Source: Microbacterium sp. BR1 (lineage in GTDB: Bacteria; Actinomycetota; Actinomycetes; Actinomycetales; Microbacteriaceae). Taken from it: DNA of 64,000 nt. Within the stretch, counting starts at the first letter, position 1. The number at the start of each line of letters is the position of its first letter. Of the stretch, positions 35,462 to 44,930 are shown piece after piece. The stretch covers positions 868,001 to 932,000 of the forward strand of contig NZ_NMUN01000004.1 in NCBI RefSeq assembly GCF_002812725.1, read 5' to 3'. Below the pieces are notes generated by a model. That model was not told the origin of the DNA, did not search any database, and was given only the letters and a program-made list of their open reading frames with translations. The position numbers were made by a program, and so were the translations under genes.

Positions 35462-37266
35462 GTACCTCAACCGCAACTGAGGAAAAGAAGGCCCCTCTCG
35501 GCGGACGTTTCGTCGGCGGAGCGGCCAACTACATCGACGAGCGCACGAGCGTATCGGGTCTCGTCAAGGAGCTCGGCCGGAAGATCTTCCCCGATCACTG
35601 GTCGTTCATGCTCGGAGAGATCGCGCTCTGGAGCTTCGTCGTCGTCCTGCTCTCGGGAACGTTCCTGACGTTCTTCTTCCAGGCATCGATGGTCGAGACC
35701 CACTACACCGGCGCGTGGGCGCCGATGCGTGGCATCCCGATGTCGGCGGCCATGGAGTCGACGCTGCACATCTCGTTCGACCTGCGCGGCGGTCTGCTGG
35801 TCCGCCAGATCCACCACTGGGCCGCGCTGGTCTTCGTGGCCGGTATCGGCGTGCACATGCTGCGCGTGTTCTTCACGGGTGCGTTCCGCAAGCCGCGCGA
35901 ACTGAACTGGGTCGTCGGATTCATCCTCTTCATCCTCGCCATGGCCGAGGGCTTCACCGGCTACTCGCTGCCGGACGACCTGCTCTCGGGCAACGGCTTG
36001 CGCATCATCGACGGAATGATCAAGGGCATCCCCCTGATCGGCACCTGGACGTCGTTCCTGCTGTTCGGGGGCGAGTTCCCGGGCACCGCCATCGTCGGCC
36101 GTCTGTACGTGCTGCACATCCTGATCCTGCCCGCGCTGGTGGTGGCTCTGATCGCCGTCCACCTGTTGTTGATGATCATCAACAAGCACACGCAGTTCGC
36201 GGGCCCCGGACGCACGAACGAGAACGTCGTCGGATACCCGATGGTTCCCGTGTACATGTCCAAGATGGGCGGGTTCTTCTTCATCACGTTCGGCGTCATC
36301 GTCCTGATCGCCTCATTCGTGCAGATCAACCCGATCTGGAACTACGGTCCTTACGACCCCTCCCCCGTCTCGGCCGGAACCCAGCCCGACTGGTACATCG
36401 GATTCGCGGACGGCGGTCTGCGCCTCGTGCCGCCACACCTCGAGTCCGTCTTCTGGGGCCACACGTGGTCGTGGAACATCATCCTGCCGCTCGCGGTCAT
36501 CGGACTGTTCATCCTCCTCGTCCTGATCTACCCCTTCATCGAGGCGTGGGTCACGGGCGACAAGCGTGAGCACCACATCGCTCAGCGTCCGCGCAACGCC
36601 GCGACGCGCACCGCGATCGGTGCGGCCGGCGTGACGTTCTACGCGGTCCTGTGGGCTGCGGCATCCTCGGACATCATCGCGACCCATTTCTGGGTGTCGA
36701 TGGAGGGCGTCATCCACACACTGCAGGCGATGCTCATCATCGCGCCGATCATCGCCTACTTCGTCACGAAGCGCATCTGCATCGCGCTTCAGCGCAAGGA
36801 CCGCGAGATCGCCCTCCACGGCTACGAGTCCGGACGCATCGTCCGGCTGCCGGGTGGCGAGTTCATCGAGGTGCACCAGCCGGTCGACGAGTACGAGCGC
36901 TGGAAGCTCACGTCGTACGAGACCTTCGAGCCGCTGGTCGTTCGCCCGAACGCTCAGGGACGCATTCCCTGGCATCAGAACGTCCGCTCCTCCATCTCGC
37001 GCTGGTTCTTCGAGGACCGCTTCGCGCCCCTCACCCAGTCCGAGATCGACGCGGCGGTCGCCCACCAGCACCACGCCCTCGAACACATCGAGGACGAAGA
37101 GATGGCCGAGATCCAGGGAGCGCACGATCGCGCCGGACACCCCGAGGCCCCGCTGTACGCCGACACCTCGGGGCACGTCCCCGAGACCGCCGTCCGCCCG
37201 TCGACGATCGTCGCGCGCGACTCCGACGAGGCGCCGAAGAAGGACAGCAAGCCGAACGAGGACTGA
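35458..37266 (+). CDS. qcrB: Cytochrome b subunit of bc1 complex
   Basis: QcrB is the diheme cytochrome b that oxidises menaquinol. The 602-residue protein has eight helices in residues 50-440, heme-ligating His in SFDLRGGLLVRQIHHWAAL and the LHILILPALVVALIAVHLLL helix, and the quinol-site motif PDW in GTQPDWYIGFADGG. It starts at TTG 35458, overlapping the qcrA stop, with GGGAG 6 bases upstream, so it is translationally coupled. A cytoplasmic tail of about 150 residues rich in Glu/His/Arg (VAHQHHALEHIEDEEMAE and further) extends beyond the helices. Actinobacterial QcrB is long, but the tail here is extended and acidic. Confidence 0.94.
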   Translation: MSTSTATEEKKAPLGGRFVGGAANYIDERTSVSGLVKELGRKIFPDHWSFMLGEIALWSFVVVLLSGTFLTFFFQASMVETHYTGAWAPMRGIPMSAAMESTLHISFDLRGGLLVRQIHHWAALVFVAGIGVHMLRVFFTGAFRKPRELNWVVGFILFILAMAEGFTGYSLPDDLLSGNGLRIIDGMIKGIPLIGTWTSFLLFGGEFPGTAIVGRLYVLHILILPALVVALIAVHLLLMIINKHTQFAGPGRTNENVVGYPMVPVYMSKMGGFFFITFGVIVLIASFVQINPIWNYGPYDPSPVSAGTQPDWYIGFADGGLRLVPPHLESVFWGHTWSWNIILPLAVIGLFILLVLIYPFIEAWVTGDKREHHIAQRPRNAATRTAIGAAGVTFYAVLWAAASSDIIATHFWVSMEGVIHTLQAMLIIAPIIAYFVTKRICIALQRKDREIALHGYESGRIVRLPGGEFIEVHQPVDEYERWKLTSYETFEPLVVRPNAQGRIPWHQNVRSSISRWFFEDRFAPLTQSEIDAAVAHQHHALEHIEDEEMAEIQGAHDRAGHPEAPLYADTSGHVPETAVRPSTIVARDSDEAPKKDSKPNED

Positions 37267-37280
37267 CGTCCGCACTGCTC

Positions 37281-37321
37281 GGATGCCCCGGCACACCCTT
37301 CACGGGTGGGCCGGGGCATCC
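37281..37321 (+). terminator. Strong terminator hairpin after qcrB
   Basis: GGATGCCCCGGC (37281-37292) pairs perfectly with GCCGGGGCATCC (37310-37321), with an inner CACCC/GGGTG extension around a short loop. It begins 14 bp after the qcrB stop. The absence of a U-run is normal in this group. It should end the ctaE-qcrCAB transcript before the rhodanese gene. Confidence 0.8.
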
Positions 37322-37411
37322 GTCGTCCGGGTCGGAGACACGGCGGAGTTCGTGTGGTCGTTGGCAGAGAGACATCTCGTGCCCACCTTTCCCGACCCCT
37401 ACAGTCGGAGG

Positions 37412-37819
37412 ATGACCGATGCGATCGCGTACTTCTCGTCCCGCCTGGCCCACGAGACCGATCCGTCCGACGTCTACGCCGCTCAGCGCACCGGCGATGA
37501 CTTCGTGCTCGTCGACGTCCGCGGTGAAGAGGCGTGGGCTCAGGGGCGGATCGTCGGCGCCGTACACGTGCCGTATCGCGAGATCCCGCACCGTCGAAAC
37601 GAGTTCGACCCTGCGGTCCCGGTCGTCGTCTACTGCTGGAGCCCCGGGTGCAACGCCGGCAGCAAGGGCGCGCTCGCCTTCGCGCAGCTCGGCTACGACG
37701 TGCGCGAGATGATCGGCGGCTACGAATACTGGGTGCGCGAGGGACAGCCGACGGAGAACGACGACGGTCCGCTCCCCCGCACGTTCGATCCGCTCACGAT
37801 GGTCGTCCGGCGCGACTGA
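37412..37819 (+). CDS. Rhodanese-like sulfurtransferase
   Basis: This single-domain rhodanese has 135 residues. VLVDVRGEEAWAQGRIVGAVHVP is the CH2A-like start and YCWSPGCNAG is the active-site loop, with Cys75 as the sulfur-carrying residue and Cys80 as a second cysteine. It is typical of rhodanese-fold proteins that move sulfane sulfur or act in thiol detoxification. ATG 37412 follows CGGAGG. Being between the two respiratory operons, it may serve cytochrome or Fe-S assembly, but this is only neighbourhood inference. Confidence 0.9.
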   Translation: MTDAIAYFSSRLAHETDPSDVYAAQRTGDDFVLVDVRGEEAWAQGRIVGAVHVPYREIPHRRNEFDPAVPVVVYCWSPGCNAGSKGALAFAQLGYDVREMIGGYEYWVREGQPTENDDGPLPRTFDPLTMVVRRD

Positions 37820-37831
37820 CCACGAGACGGC

Positions 37832-38053
37832 TCAGGCGATAGCGTCGTCGGGAAGGCAGTCGGAGATCCCGTCGCTGCACAGCAGCCAGCGGTCACCGGG
37901 CCGCGCCTCGACGCCGGTCACCGTGTCGGCATCACCGTCGCGAGGATCACCGTGGAGCGACGCCGTCGCGTGAGCGCCCCGTCCCGCAGAGGTATGCGCG
38001 TGAATCACCGACATGGGCGAGGAAGAGCCCGGCATTCGACAGGTGGAGCGGGA
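37832..38053 (-). pseudogene. PP2C-type protein phosphatase remnant
   Basis: Two reading frames over these 220 bp carry consecutive pieces of a PP2C serine/threonine phosphatase. One frame encodes LFLAHVGDSRAYL (the conserved GDSR motif) and then stops. A second frame encodes SLHGDPRDGD, VEARPGDRWLLCSDGISDCL (the conserved GD and SDG motifs) and stops at 37832. The stretch of about 60 residues that normally separates these motifs and the whole N-terminal half are missing. The simplest reading is a decayed gene reduced by deletions and a frameshift. An ATG at 38035 could start a 67-residue protein, but that would lack most of the fold. Confidence 0.7.
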
Positions 38054-38488
38054 TCAGTGGGCGAAGTAACCCCGGTAGTACTCGTAGACCCAGCCGACGA
38101 TCGCGACGAGGAAGATGCCGAATCCGATCGGCACCAGCCACGAGCCGAGGGCGAGACCGATGATCGCGACGCTCGCTGAGAAAGCGAGCACGATGGGCCA
38201 CCAGGACCACGGGCTGAATTCACCGAGCTCAGGATCGCCGTCATCGACGTCCGAGGTCAGGATGTCTTCGGGAAGCTCGCCGCCCTGAGACTTGTGTACC
38301 CGCTGCAGATACCAGGCGATCAGCGCTGCCATCAGCGCGCTGAAGACCAACGCGACCGCGCCGACCCACTCGATGCCGTTGTACCACGGGCGCTCGGGGT
38401 GAGCGACGATGCTCCACGCGATGTATATGGCCCCTACGAGGAAGAAGAATCCCGAGAGCAGCCACCAGAGTCCGACGTTCGAGCGCAT
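38054..38488 (-). CDS. ctaF: Cytochrome c oxidase subunit 4 (actinobacterial)
   Basis: CtaF is the small actinobacteria-specific subunit of the aa3 oxidase. The 144-residue protein has four helices in two pairs (residues 5-28, 40-62, 97-112, 115-135) separated by a charged loop (GGELPEDILTSDVDDGDPE). W-rich ends such as SPWSWWPIVLAFS and the final WVYEYYRGYFAH match the family. It starts one base after the ctaD stop, so it is coupled to ctaD. A PP2C remnant starts directly after its stop. Confidence 0.93.
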   Translation of the reverse strand: MRSNVGLWWLLSGFFFLVGAIYIAWSIVAHPERPWYNGIEWVGAVALVFSALMAALIAWYLQRVHKSQGGELPEDILTSDVDDGDPELGEFSPWSWWPIVLAFSASVAIIGLALGSWLVPIGFGIFLVAIVGWVYEYYRGYFAH

Positions 38489-38489
38489 G

Positions 38490-40247
38490 CTACTTCACCT
38501 CTCCATCGGCCAGATCGACCGCAGGAGCATCGGGCGCGTCCTTCGCCGGACCCACCCCGACGGGGACGCCCGCCTCCGGGTGGTTGAGGTCGAAAGCTGG
38601 GCGCTCGCTACGGATACGGGGAATCGACGTGAAGTTGTGGCGCGGCGGCGGGCACGACGTGGCCCACTCGAGCGAGCCGCCGTACCCCCACGGGTCGTTC
38701 ACCGTGACCTTCGGCGCCTTCCGCGCGGTGATCCACACGTTCAGAAGGAACGGCAGCATAGACAACGCGAGGATCATTGCACCGACGGTCGAGACCTGGT
38801 TCTGCCACGTCCAACCATCTTCTTGGGCGTAGTCGGCGTAACGACGCGGCATCCCGTCGACACCGAGCCAATGCTGGATCAGGAATGTCATGTGGAAGCC
38901 GATGAACAGCAGCCAGAAGTGCACATAGCCGAGACGCTCGTTCAACATGCGGCCCGTGAACTTCGGCCACCAGAAGTAGAACCCGGCGAACATCGCGAAC
39001 ACGACCGTGCCGAAGACCACGTAGTGGAAGTGCGCCACGACGAAATACGAGTCCGAGAGGTGGAAGTCGAGCGGGGGCGAAGCGAGGATGACTCCCGTCA
39101 GACCTCCGAAGACGAACGAGATCAGGAAGCCGAGCGCGAATGCCATGGGGGTCTCGAAAGTCACGGACCCCCGCCACATCGTGCCGATCCAGTTGAAGAT
39201 CTTCACGCCCGTCGGCACCGCGATCAACATCGTCATCAGAGCGAAGAACGGCAGAAGGACCGAGCCCGTCACATACATGTGGTGAGCCCAGACGGCGACC
39301 GAGAGCGCGGCGATCGCGATCGTCGCGTAGACGAGCGTCTTGTAGCCGAAGATCGGCTTGCGTGAGAAGACGGGGAAGATCTCCGAGACGATGCCGAAGA
39401 ACGGCAGCGCGATGATGTACACCTCGGGGTGACCGAAGAACCAGAACAGGTGCTGCCACAGCAGCACTCCGCCGTTCTCGGGGTCGTAGATGTGGGCGCC
39501 AAGGACGCGGTCCGCACCGGCCGCAAGGATCGCCGCGGCGAGCACCGGGAAGGCCATCAGAATGAGCAGGCTCGTCACGAGCGTGTTCCAGGTGAAGATC
39601 GGCATGCGCCACATCGTCATACCGGGAGCGCGCATCGTGATGACGGTCGTGATGAAGTTCACCGCGCCGAGAATGGTGCCGAAGCCGCTCATTCCCAGCC
39701 CGAGCATCCAGAGATTACCGCCGACCCCTGGCGAGAAGGTCGTGCTAGCGAGGGGTTGATACGCGAACCATCCGAACGATGCCGCCCCCTGCGGGGTGAG
39801 GAAGCCGGAGACCGCGATGGTCGAACCGAAGAGGAAGAGCCAGAACGCGAAGGCGTTCAGACGCGGGAACGCGACGTCGGGAGCACCGATCTGCAGCGGC
39901 ATGATGACGTTCGCGAAACCCGCGAACAGCGGCGTCGCGAACATCAGCAGCATGATCGTGCCGTGCATCGTGAACAGCTGGTTGTACTGCTCCTTCGTCG
40001 GGATGACCTGCATGCCCGGCGCGAAGAGCTCGGCGCGGATGATCAGGGCCATCACGCCGCCGAGGAGGAAGAAGATGAACGAGGCGATCAGGTACATGTA
40101 CCCGATCGTCTTGTGGTCAGTGGAGGTGATCCACTTGACGACGATGTTGCCCTTCTGCTCCACCCGGGACGAGCTGAGCAGCGCCGCCTGGCGCGGCGGG
40201 AGCGTCGTCGTTCGTCCGGATTCCTGGAGTGGGAGAATCGTGGCCAC
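38490..40247 (-). CDS. ctaD: Cytochrome c oxidase subunit I
   Basis: CtaD is the catalytic heme-copper subunit of the aa3 oxidase. The 585-residue protein has 12 helices. Low-spin heme His occurs in [17 protein letters not shown], CuB and the cross-linked Tyr in [15 protein letters not shown], the CuB His pair in [11 protein letters not shown], and heme a3/a ligands in [14 protein letters not shown]. The K-channel and D-channel helices appear normal. The start is GTG 40247, five bp after ctaC. The tail after the last helix (about 70 residues) is Pro/Asp-rich, as in other actinobacteria. Confidence 0.97.
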   Translation of the reverse strand: MATILPLQESGRTTTLPPRQAALLSSSRVEQKGNIVVKWITSTDHKTIGYMYLIASFIFFLLGGVMALIIRAELFAPGMQVIPTKEQYNQLFTMHGTIMLLMFATPLFAGFANVIMPLQIGAPDVAFPRLNAFAFWLFLFGSTIAVSGFLTPQGAASFGWFAYQPLASTTFSPGVGGNLWMLGLGMSGFGTILGAVNFITTVITMRAPGMTMWRMPIFTWNTLVTSLLILMAFPVLAAAILAAGADRVLGAHIYDPENGGVLLWQHLFWFFGHPEVYIIALPFFGIVSEIFPVFSRKPIFGYKTLVYATIAIAALSVAVWAHHMYVTGSVLLPFFALMTMLIAVPTGVKIFNWIGTMWRGSVTFETPMAFALGFLISFVFGGLTGVILASPPLDFHLSDSYFVVAHFHYVVFGTVVFAMFAGFYFWWPKFTGRMLNERLGYVHFWLLFIGFHMTFLIQHWLGVDGMPRRYADYAQEDGWTWQNQVSTVGAMILALSMLPFLLNVWITARKAPKVTVNDPWGYGGSLEWATSCPPPRHNFTSIPRIRSERPAFDLNHPEAGVPVGVGPAKDAPDAPAVDLADGEVK

Positions 40248-40252
40248 GGTGA

Positions 40253-41161
40253 TCAGCCTTCCTCGGTACCGACGACGTCGGCTGTATTCGCACCCGTGCC
40301 GGGCAGGTTGCTGTTGCGGTCGTAGTCGGTCGTGATGTCACCGGTCTGACCTGCCTCGCGCAGGGAGTCGACGTATGTCTCGTACTCCGCTTCGCTGACG
40401 ACCTCGACGTTGAAGAGCATCGCCGAGTGGTATTCGCCACAGAGTTCGGCGCACTTACCGGAGAAGGTTCCCTCACGCGTCGGCGTGAAGGACCAGTAGT
40501 TCTCGTGCCCCGGGTACATGTCCTTCTTGTACAGGAAGTCGATGACCCAGAACGAGTGAATGACATCGCGCGAGAGGAGCTCGATCTGCACGGTCTTGTT
40601 GACCGGAAGAACCAGCGTCGGCAGCGTCGCCTGGTCCACGTCGCCGTTGGCCGCGGGCACCGCCTGGACACCCATCGTCCAGACCGCGTCCGAATTGTCC
40701 TCTTCTTCGCCGTTGTACTGGAAATCCCAGGCCCACTGCTTGCCGATGGCCGTGATCGACACATCCGGATCTTCGTACTGCGTCTCGAGGATCGTCTGGT
40801 CGCGCGCCGTGAACGCGAACAGGCCCAGGACCAGGACGAACGGCACGAGCGTGTAGAAGATCTCGATCGGCATGTTGTACCGGAGCTGCACCGGAAGTCC
40901 GGTCTGGCCCTTACGACGGCGGTAGGCCACCATCGCGAAGAGCGTGAGGCCCCACGTGACCACGCCCACGACGAGCAGGACGATCCAGGAGTTGACCCAG
41001 AGCCCCGACACCATCTCGGTGCGGTCCGTCGCCTGCACCCCATCGTCCGTGAAGCCCGGGAGATACCCGTTCAACTCGGCGGTCGTGCATCCTGCAAGGA
41101 GGAATGCTGCCGAGATCCCGACCGGGATAGCGGCCCAGCGGAGGCGGCGTTTCAAGCGCAC
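40253..41161 (-). CDS. ctaC: Cytochrome c oxidase subunit II (lipoprotein)
   Basis: CtaC is the CuA subunit that takes electrons from QcrC. The 302-residue protein has a signal peptide with lipobox LLAGC (lipidated Cys25), two membrane helices (about 55-78 and 100-120), and an external cupredoxin domain with CuA ligands in DVIHSFWV (His) and [12 protein letters not shown] (two Cys, Glu, His, Met). The start is GTG 41161 with AAAGGTG upstream. It is the first gene of ctaC-ctaD-ctaF. A Thr/Asn/Gly-rich tail follows the CuA domain. Confidence 0.96.
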   Translation of the reverse strand: MRLKRRLRWAAIPVGISAAFLLAGCTTAELNGYLPGFTDDGVQATDRTEMVSGLWVNSWIVLLVVGVVTWGLTLFAMVAYRRRKGQTGLPVQLRYNMPIEIFYTLVPFVLVLGLFAFTARDQTILETQYEDPDVSITAIGKQWAWDFQYNGEEEDNSDAVWTMGVQAVPAANGDVDQATLPTLVLPVNKTVQIELLSRDVIHSFWVIDFLYKKDMYPGHENYWSFTPTREGTFSGKCAELCGEYHSAMLFNVEVVSEAEYETYVDSLREAGQTGDITTDYDRNSNLPGTGANTADVVGTEEG

Positions 41162-41269
41162 GATTCACCTTTCGGACGCGGGTGTGACTCTCGCCAAGTC
41201 TAGGGCAAGCTCACATGCGATTCAGGACACTCGCCCAGCCTGCGCACCGATCGTGGTGCGCTCGCGGGT

Positions 41270-41644
41270 CTAGTGGAAGCTGTCGCCGCAGGCGCAACTG
41301 CCGGCAGCGTTGGGGTTGTCGATCGTGAAGCCCTGCTCCGAGATCGTGTCCTTGAAGTCGATGGCTGCGCCGTCGAGATAAGGGATGCTCATGCTGTCGA
41401 CGATGACCTCGACGCCGTCGAAGTCGACGGTCTCGTCGCCATCGAGGTAGCGCTCGTCGAAGTAGAGCTGGTAGATGAGTCCGGAGCATCCGCCGGGCTG
41501 GACGGCAACGCGAAGACGCAGGTCATCGCGGCCTTCCTGCTCGAGCAGGCTCTTGACCTTCGAGGCCGCGGCCTCGGTGAGGTTGACGCCGTGCGGGCGA
41601 GCCTCGGTGGTCGTTTCGGTGGGAACGATCGTGGTGTCTGTCAT
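41270..41644 (-). CDS. erpA: Iron-sulfur insertion protein (HesB/IscA/ErpA type)
   Basis: This is an A-type Fe-S carrier of 124 residues that delivers clusters to apoproteins. The conserved cysteines are Cys53 (QPGGCSGLIY) and Cys117/Cys119 (SCACGDSF). ATG 41644 after AGGAGG is preferred over an upstream start that runs towards the dipeptidase gene. The N-terminal 20 residues are Thr-rich. It lies 22 bp downstream of the dipeptidase and upstream of ctaC, whose complex needs Rieske-type cluster supply. Other suf/isc genes are not in the window. Confidence 0.93.
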   Translation of the reverse strand: MTDTTIVPTETTTEARPHGVNLTEAAASKVKSLLEQEGRDDLRLRVAVQPGGCSGLIYQLYFDERYLDGDETVDFDGVEVIVDSMSIPYLDGAAIDFKDTISEQGFTIDNPNAAGSCACGDSFH

Positions 41645-41666
41645 TGTCAGTCCTCCTGGCCCGAGT

Positions 41667-43064
41667 CTACCCGCGGCCTCGGTCATCGAGGGCGCGCAAC
41701 AGCAACGCTTCGCTCAAGATCGCGTGACGGAAGGTCTCCAGGTGTAGGGATTCGTTCGGGCTGTGCGCCCGCGAATGCGGGTCTTCGACACCCGTGACCA
41801 GAATCTGCGCCTCGGGGAACTCGCGCACGAGATCGGAGATGAAGGGGATGCTTCCGCCGACCCCGATGTCGACGGGATCGACGCCGTATCCCTCCGCGAA
41901 GGCCTCTCGCACCGCCGCGACGGCCCACCCGGACGTGTCCACGAGGAACCCGTCCCCCAAGTCCACGTCGGAGAAGCTCAGCTCGGCGCTGAACGGCGCG
42001 TTCGCGCGGAGGTGCGACTCGAGAGCGGCGTACGCGTCGGCGGCTTTCTGGCCCGGTGCGACGCGGGCACTGATCACGACCGAGACCTCGGGGGTCAGCG
42101 TGTTCGAGGCGGCCTCGACACTCGTGAAGTCCGTACCGATGACTGTGATCGCGGGGCGATTCCAGATGCGAGACAGGATGTCTCCGGATCCGGCGGGTGA
42201 GACGCCCGGGAGCAGTCCCGCCTCGTCACGCAGAGTCTGCTCCGTGTACTCCGGAGTCTCCGCTTCTCGCGCCGTCATGCCCTCGACGGCGACGGTCCCG
42301 TCGGCATCCCAGAGGGTGGCGAGGAGCTTGATCGTCGCGAGCATCGCGTCGGGCACCGCACCGCCGAACATGCCGGAGTGCGATGCGTGGTCGAGGGTTC
42401 GCACGCGCATCGTGAATCGCGCGTTCCCACGGAGCGAAACGGTCAGCGCCGGGGTGTCCGAATCCCAGTTACCCGAGTCCGCAACGACGATCACGTCGGC
42501 GCGGAGCGCGTCCCTGTTGTCGGAGAGGAACTGCGCGAACGAGCGCGACCCGTACTCCTCCTCGCCCTCGACGAACAGGACGACCCCCAGCTCGAGCTCA
42601 CCCTCGGTGCTCTCGCGCAGCGCACGGAGCGCCGCGATGTGCGCCATGATGCCGGCCTTGTCGTCCGCAGCACCACGCCCGTACAGCCGTCCGTCGCGCA
42701 CGGTCGGTTCGAACGGCGGAGACTCCCAGAGTGCGTCATCGCCCGGGGGCTGGACGTCGTGGTGCGCGTAGAGAAGCACGGTCGGCGCGCCGCCGCGAGC
42801 GGCGCGGGTCGCGAGAACGGCGGGCTGCCCCACCTCGTCGGTGCCGGGGACGGCAGCCCGCAGGATCTGCACCTGGTCGAACACTCCCGTACCCTCGGCC
42901 AGGCTCGCGACGGCGCTGGCGCTGCGCTCCAGCTGCGTCTGATCGAACGCCGGCCACGCGATGCCCGGGATGCGCACGAGGGCGCCGAGGTCGGCGAGAG
43001 CCGGGGCGATCCCGTCCTCGACGGCGGAACGGAGTGGGGAGGCGGGGACTTCCGATGCGTGCAT
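41667..43064 (-). CDS. M20-family dipeptidase
   Basis: This zinc peptidase has 465 residues. Metal ligands appear in LLYAHHDVQPPGD (His, Asp), RGAADDKAG (Asp), EGEEEYGS (Glu pair), VVADSGNWD and the C-terminal EDPHSRAHSPNES (His). The bacterial exopeptidase domain, about 190-310, forms the dimer interface with DHASHSGMFGG. It resembles M20 dipeptidases of the PepV/CPG2/Dug1 group found in many actinobacteria. The ATG at 43064 starts MHASEVPASPLRSA. A divergent DUF3043 gene starts about 50 bp away. Confidence 0.93.
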   Translation of the reverse strand: MHASEVPASPLRSAVEDGIAPALADLGALVRIPGIAWPAFDQTQLERSASAVASLAEGTGVFDQVQILRAAVPGTDEVGQPAVLATRAARGGAPTVLLYAHHDVQPPGDDALWESPPFEPTVRDGRLYGRGAADDKAGIMAHIAALRALRESTEGELELGVVLFVEGEEEYGSRSFAQFLSDNRDALRADVIVVADSGNWDSDTPALTVSLRGNARFTMRVRTLDHASHSGMFGGAVPDAMLATIKLLATLWDADGTVAVEGMTAREAETPEYTEQTLRDEAGLLPGVSPAGSGDILSRIWNRPAITVIGTDFTSVEAASNTLTPEVSVVISARVAPGQKAADAYAALESHLRANAPFSAELSFSDVDLGDGFLVDTSGWAVAAVREAFAEGYGVDPVDIGVGGSIPFISDLVREFPEAQILVTGVEDPHSRAHSPNESLHLETFRHAILSEALLLRALDDRGRG

Positions 43065-43115
43065 GCGGGTAATCTTATGGGCGAGTACAACACCGCCGAC
43101 CTGCAAGGAAACATC

Positions 43116-43685
43116 GTGGCCAACTCCCCCGCACCCGTGCCGAGCGACGAGGATTCCGCCGCGGTCGGTGCCGGAAAGGGACGCGCGACGCCGACGCGCG
43201 CCGAGCGGGAGGCCCTTCGTCGACGCCCGCTCGTGGCCGACACGAAGGAAGCCAAGCAGCGCGCCCGCGCGGAACTCGCGGCGAAGCGCGACCAGGCCCG
43301 CGCAGGGATGGCCAAGGGCGACGAGCGCTACCTCCCCCCGCGCGACAAGGGGCCGCAGCGCAAGTTCCTGCGCGACTACGTCGACGGCGGATGGCACCTC
43401 GCCGAGTTCGTGATGCCCGCCATGATCGTGGTGATCCTGCTGACCTTCATCCAGAACACCTACATCCAGTACTACGCGTTCATCGCCCTGTGGGGCTTCA
43501 TCCTGCTCGTGATCCTCGACATGGTTCTGACCGGATGGCGCGCAAAGCGCGCGATCCGCGCCAAGTTCGGAGCGGACAAGCTCGAGCGCGGCACCGCCTG
43601 GTACGCGGCCATGCGCTCGATGCAGATGCGCTTCCTTCGTCTGCCGAAGCCCCAGGTGCGCCGCGGCGGCAAGCCCGTCGGCTGA
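43116..43685 (+). CDS. DUF3043 membrane protein
   Basis: This actinobacteria-specific protein has 189 residues from the GTG at 43116 (MANSPAPVPSDEDSAA). AAGGAA lies 5 bases before it. An ATG 13 codons upstream is possible but lacks a ribosome site. A basic region (residues 25-90: GRATPTRAEREALRRRPLVA, LPPRDKGPQRKFLRD) precedes two close helices (AEFVMPAMIVVILLTFIQNTY and FIALWGFILLVILDMVL) and a basic tail. Its function is not established. It is divergent from the dipeptidase, whose neighbour it is in many related genomes. Confidence 0.88.
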   Translation: MANSPAPVPSDEDSAAVGAGKGRATPTRAEREALRRRPLVADTKEAKQRARAELAAKRDQARAGMAKGDERYLPPRDKGPQRKFLRDYVDGGWHLAEFVMPAMIVVILLTFIQNTYIQYYAFIALWGFILLVILDMVLTGWRAKRAIRAKFGADKLERGTAWYAAMRSMQMRFLRLPKPQVRRGGKPVG

Positions 43686-43723
43686 CCCGGCTCCCGGCAG
43701 TACCGCAATATCGTCGACACCGC

Positions 43724-43820
43724 GTTCACAACTCAGTCCCCCGGCGATCGCCACGCCACCTGACGCCCGCGATCATGCAGTCCGCGAGAGAGACGCGCCT
43801 GGATCTCCTGAGTTGTGAAC
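43724..43820. mobile_element. 97-bp element with perfect 13-bp terminal inverted repeats
   Basis: GTTCACAACTCAG (43724-43736) and CTGAGTTGTGAAC (43808-43820) are exact inverted repeats enclosing a 71-bp core with the palindrome GGCGATCGCC (43743-43752). The AT-richer ends contrast with the surroundings. The flanks ACACCGC and ACAGCGC are similar but not identical, so a target duplication is doubtful. There is no ORF. It lies between the convergent DUF3043 and pyrD genes and resembles a MITE or a large intergenic stem structure. Its mobility is unproven. Confidence 0.6.
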
Positions 43821-43828
43821 ACAGCGCG

Positions 43829-43846
43829 ACGCCCGTTGCCGGGCGT
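43829..43846 (-). terminator. pyrD terminator hairpin
   Basis: ACGCCCG (43829-43835) pairs with CGGGCGT (43840-43846) around TTGC, directly after the pyrD stop (43854). It is a short, fully GC-based stem without a U-run. The TIR element begins 8 bp further on. Confidence 0.6.
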
Positions 43847-43853
43847 GTCGGGC

Positions 43854-44930
43854 TCAGTCGCGGACGAGAGCGCGGTTGATCTGGCGAGCCCAGAGCGGTC
43901 CGCGGTACAGGAACGCCGTATAGCCCTGGACCAGGGTCGCCCCCGCATCGAGACGTTCGCGGACATCGGCGGCCGACTCGACGCCGCCGACCGAGATCAC
44001 GCAGAACTCGGCGGGGACGGCATCCCGGACGATCCGCAAGACCTCGAGCGAACGGGCACGCAGAGGAGCACCCGAGAGCCCACCGGCTCCCGCGGCCTCG
44101 ACCACGGCGGGGGCGGTCACGAGTCCAGCGCGGGAGAGCGTCGTGTTGGTCGCGATCAACCCGTCGAGTCCGAGCTCGACCGCGAGACGAGCGATCGCGC
44201 CCACCTCGTCGTCGTCGAGATCGGGGGCGATCTTCACCAGCAGCGGCGTCGCGCCCGCGGCATCCTTCACGGCCCGCAGCAACGGGGCGAGCGTCTCGAC
44301 GGCCTGGAGCGTGCGGAGCCCCGGCGTGTTCGGCGACGACACGTTCACGGCCAGGTAGTCGGCCAGTGGCGCCAGGCGAGTGGCGGAGCGGACGTAGTCG
44401 GCGGTCGCATCCGCGACATCGACCACGCGGCTCTTGCCGATGTTGATGCCGATGACGGGCCGGTCGCGGCGACGGCGGAGCCGCGAAATACGGGCGGCCG
44501 CGGCATCCGCTCCCCCGTTGTTGAAACCCATGCGGTTGATGACGGCGCGGTCCGGGATCAGGCGGAACAGGCGCGGGCGGGGGTTTCCGTCCTGCGGGAT
44601 GGCCGTCAGCGTTCCGACCTCGACGTGCCCGAAGCCCAGGGCCCCCAGCCCGAGGACCCCGACGGCATCCTTGTCGAACCCGGCAGCGACACCGAAGGGC
44701 GAGGGGAAATCGATGCCGAGTGCCCGGGTGCGCAACGACGGCGCGGGGCGCGTGATGCGGCGGACGACGTTCGCGAACGGACGCACGCCGGCAGCACGGA
44801 TGACCCACATGCCCAGGTGATGCGCCGTCTCGGGGTCGAATCGCGAGAGCACGGCGGAGAACAGCACGCGATACAGCCGGCCCCCGCCATCGCCGCTCGT
44901 GATCGGACCAGGCCCCCTGGACTCAGCCAC
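43854..44930 (-). CDS. pyrD: Quinone-dependent dihydroorotate dehydrogenase
   Basis: PyrD (class 2) oxidises dihydroorotate to orotate in pyrimidine synthesis, passing electrons to the membrane quinone. The 358-residue protein has an N-terminal helical membrane-association region ([19 protein letters not shown]), then [48 protein letters not shown] (catalytic Ser as in class 2), VKIAPDL, TNTTLSR and GGVESAADV phosphate-binding loop. The GTG start at 44930 overlaps nrdR by 8 bp, so the two are coupled. Confidence 0.95.
   Translation of the reverse strand: MAESRGPGPITSGDGGGRLYRVLFSAVLSRFDPETAHHLGMWVIRAAGVRPFANVVRRITRPAPSLRTRALGIDFPSPFGVAAGFDKDAVGVLGLGALGFGHVEVGTLTAIPQDGNPRPRLFRLIPDRAVINRMGFNNGGADAAAARISRLRRRRDRPVIGINIGKSRVVDVADATADYVRSATRLAPLADYLAVNVSSPNTPGLRTLQAVETLAPLLRAVKDAAGATPLLVKIAPDLDDDEVGAIARLAVELGLDGLIATNTTLSRAGLVTAPAVVEAAGAGGLSGAPLRARSLEVLRIVRDAVPAEFCVISVGGVESAADVRERLDAGATLVQGYTAFLYRGPLWARQINRALVRD

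Noticed and set aside
43717..43827. Target-site duplication flanking the 97-bp element
   Set aside because: ACACCGC and ACAGCGC differ at one base and such similarity is easily found by chance in GC-rich DNA.
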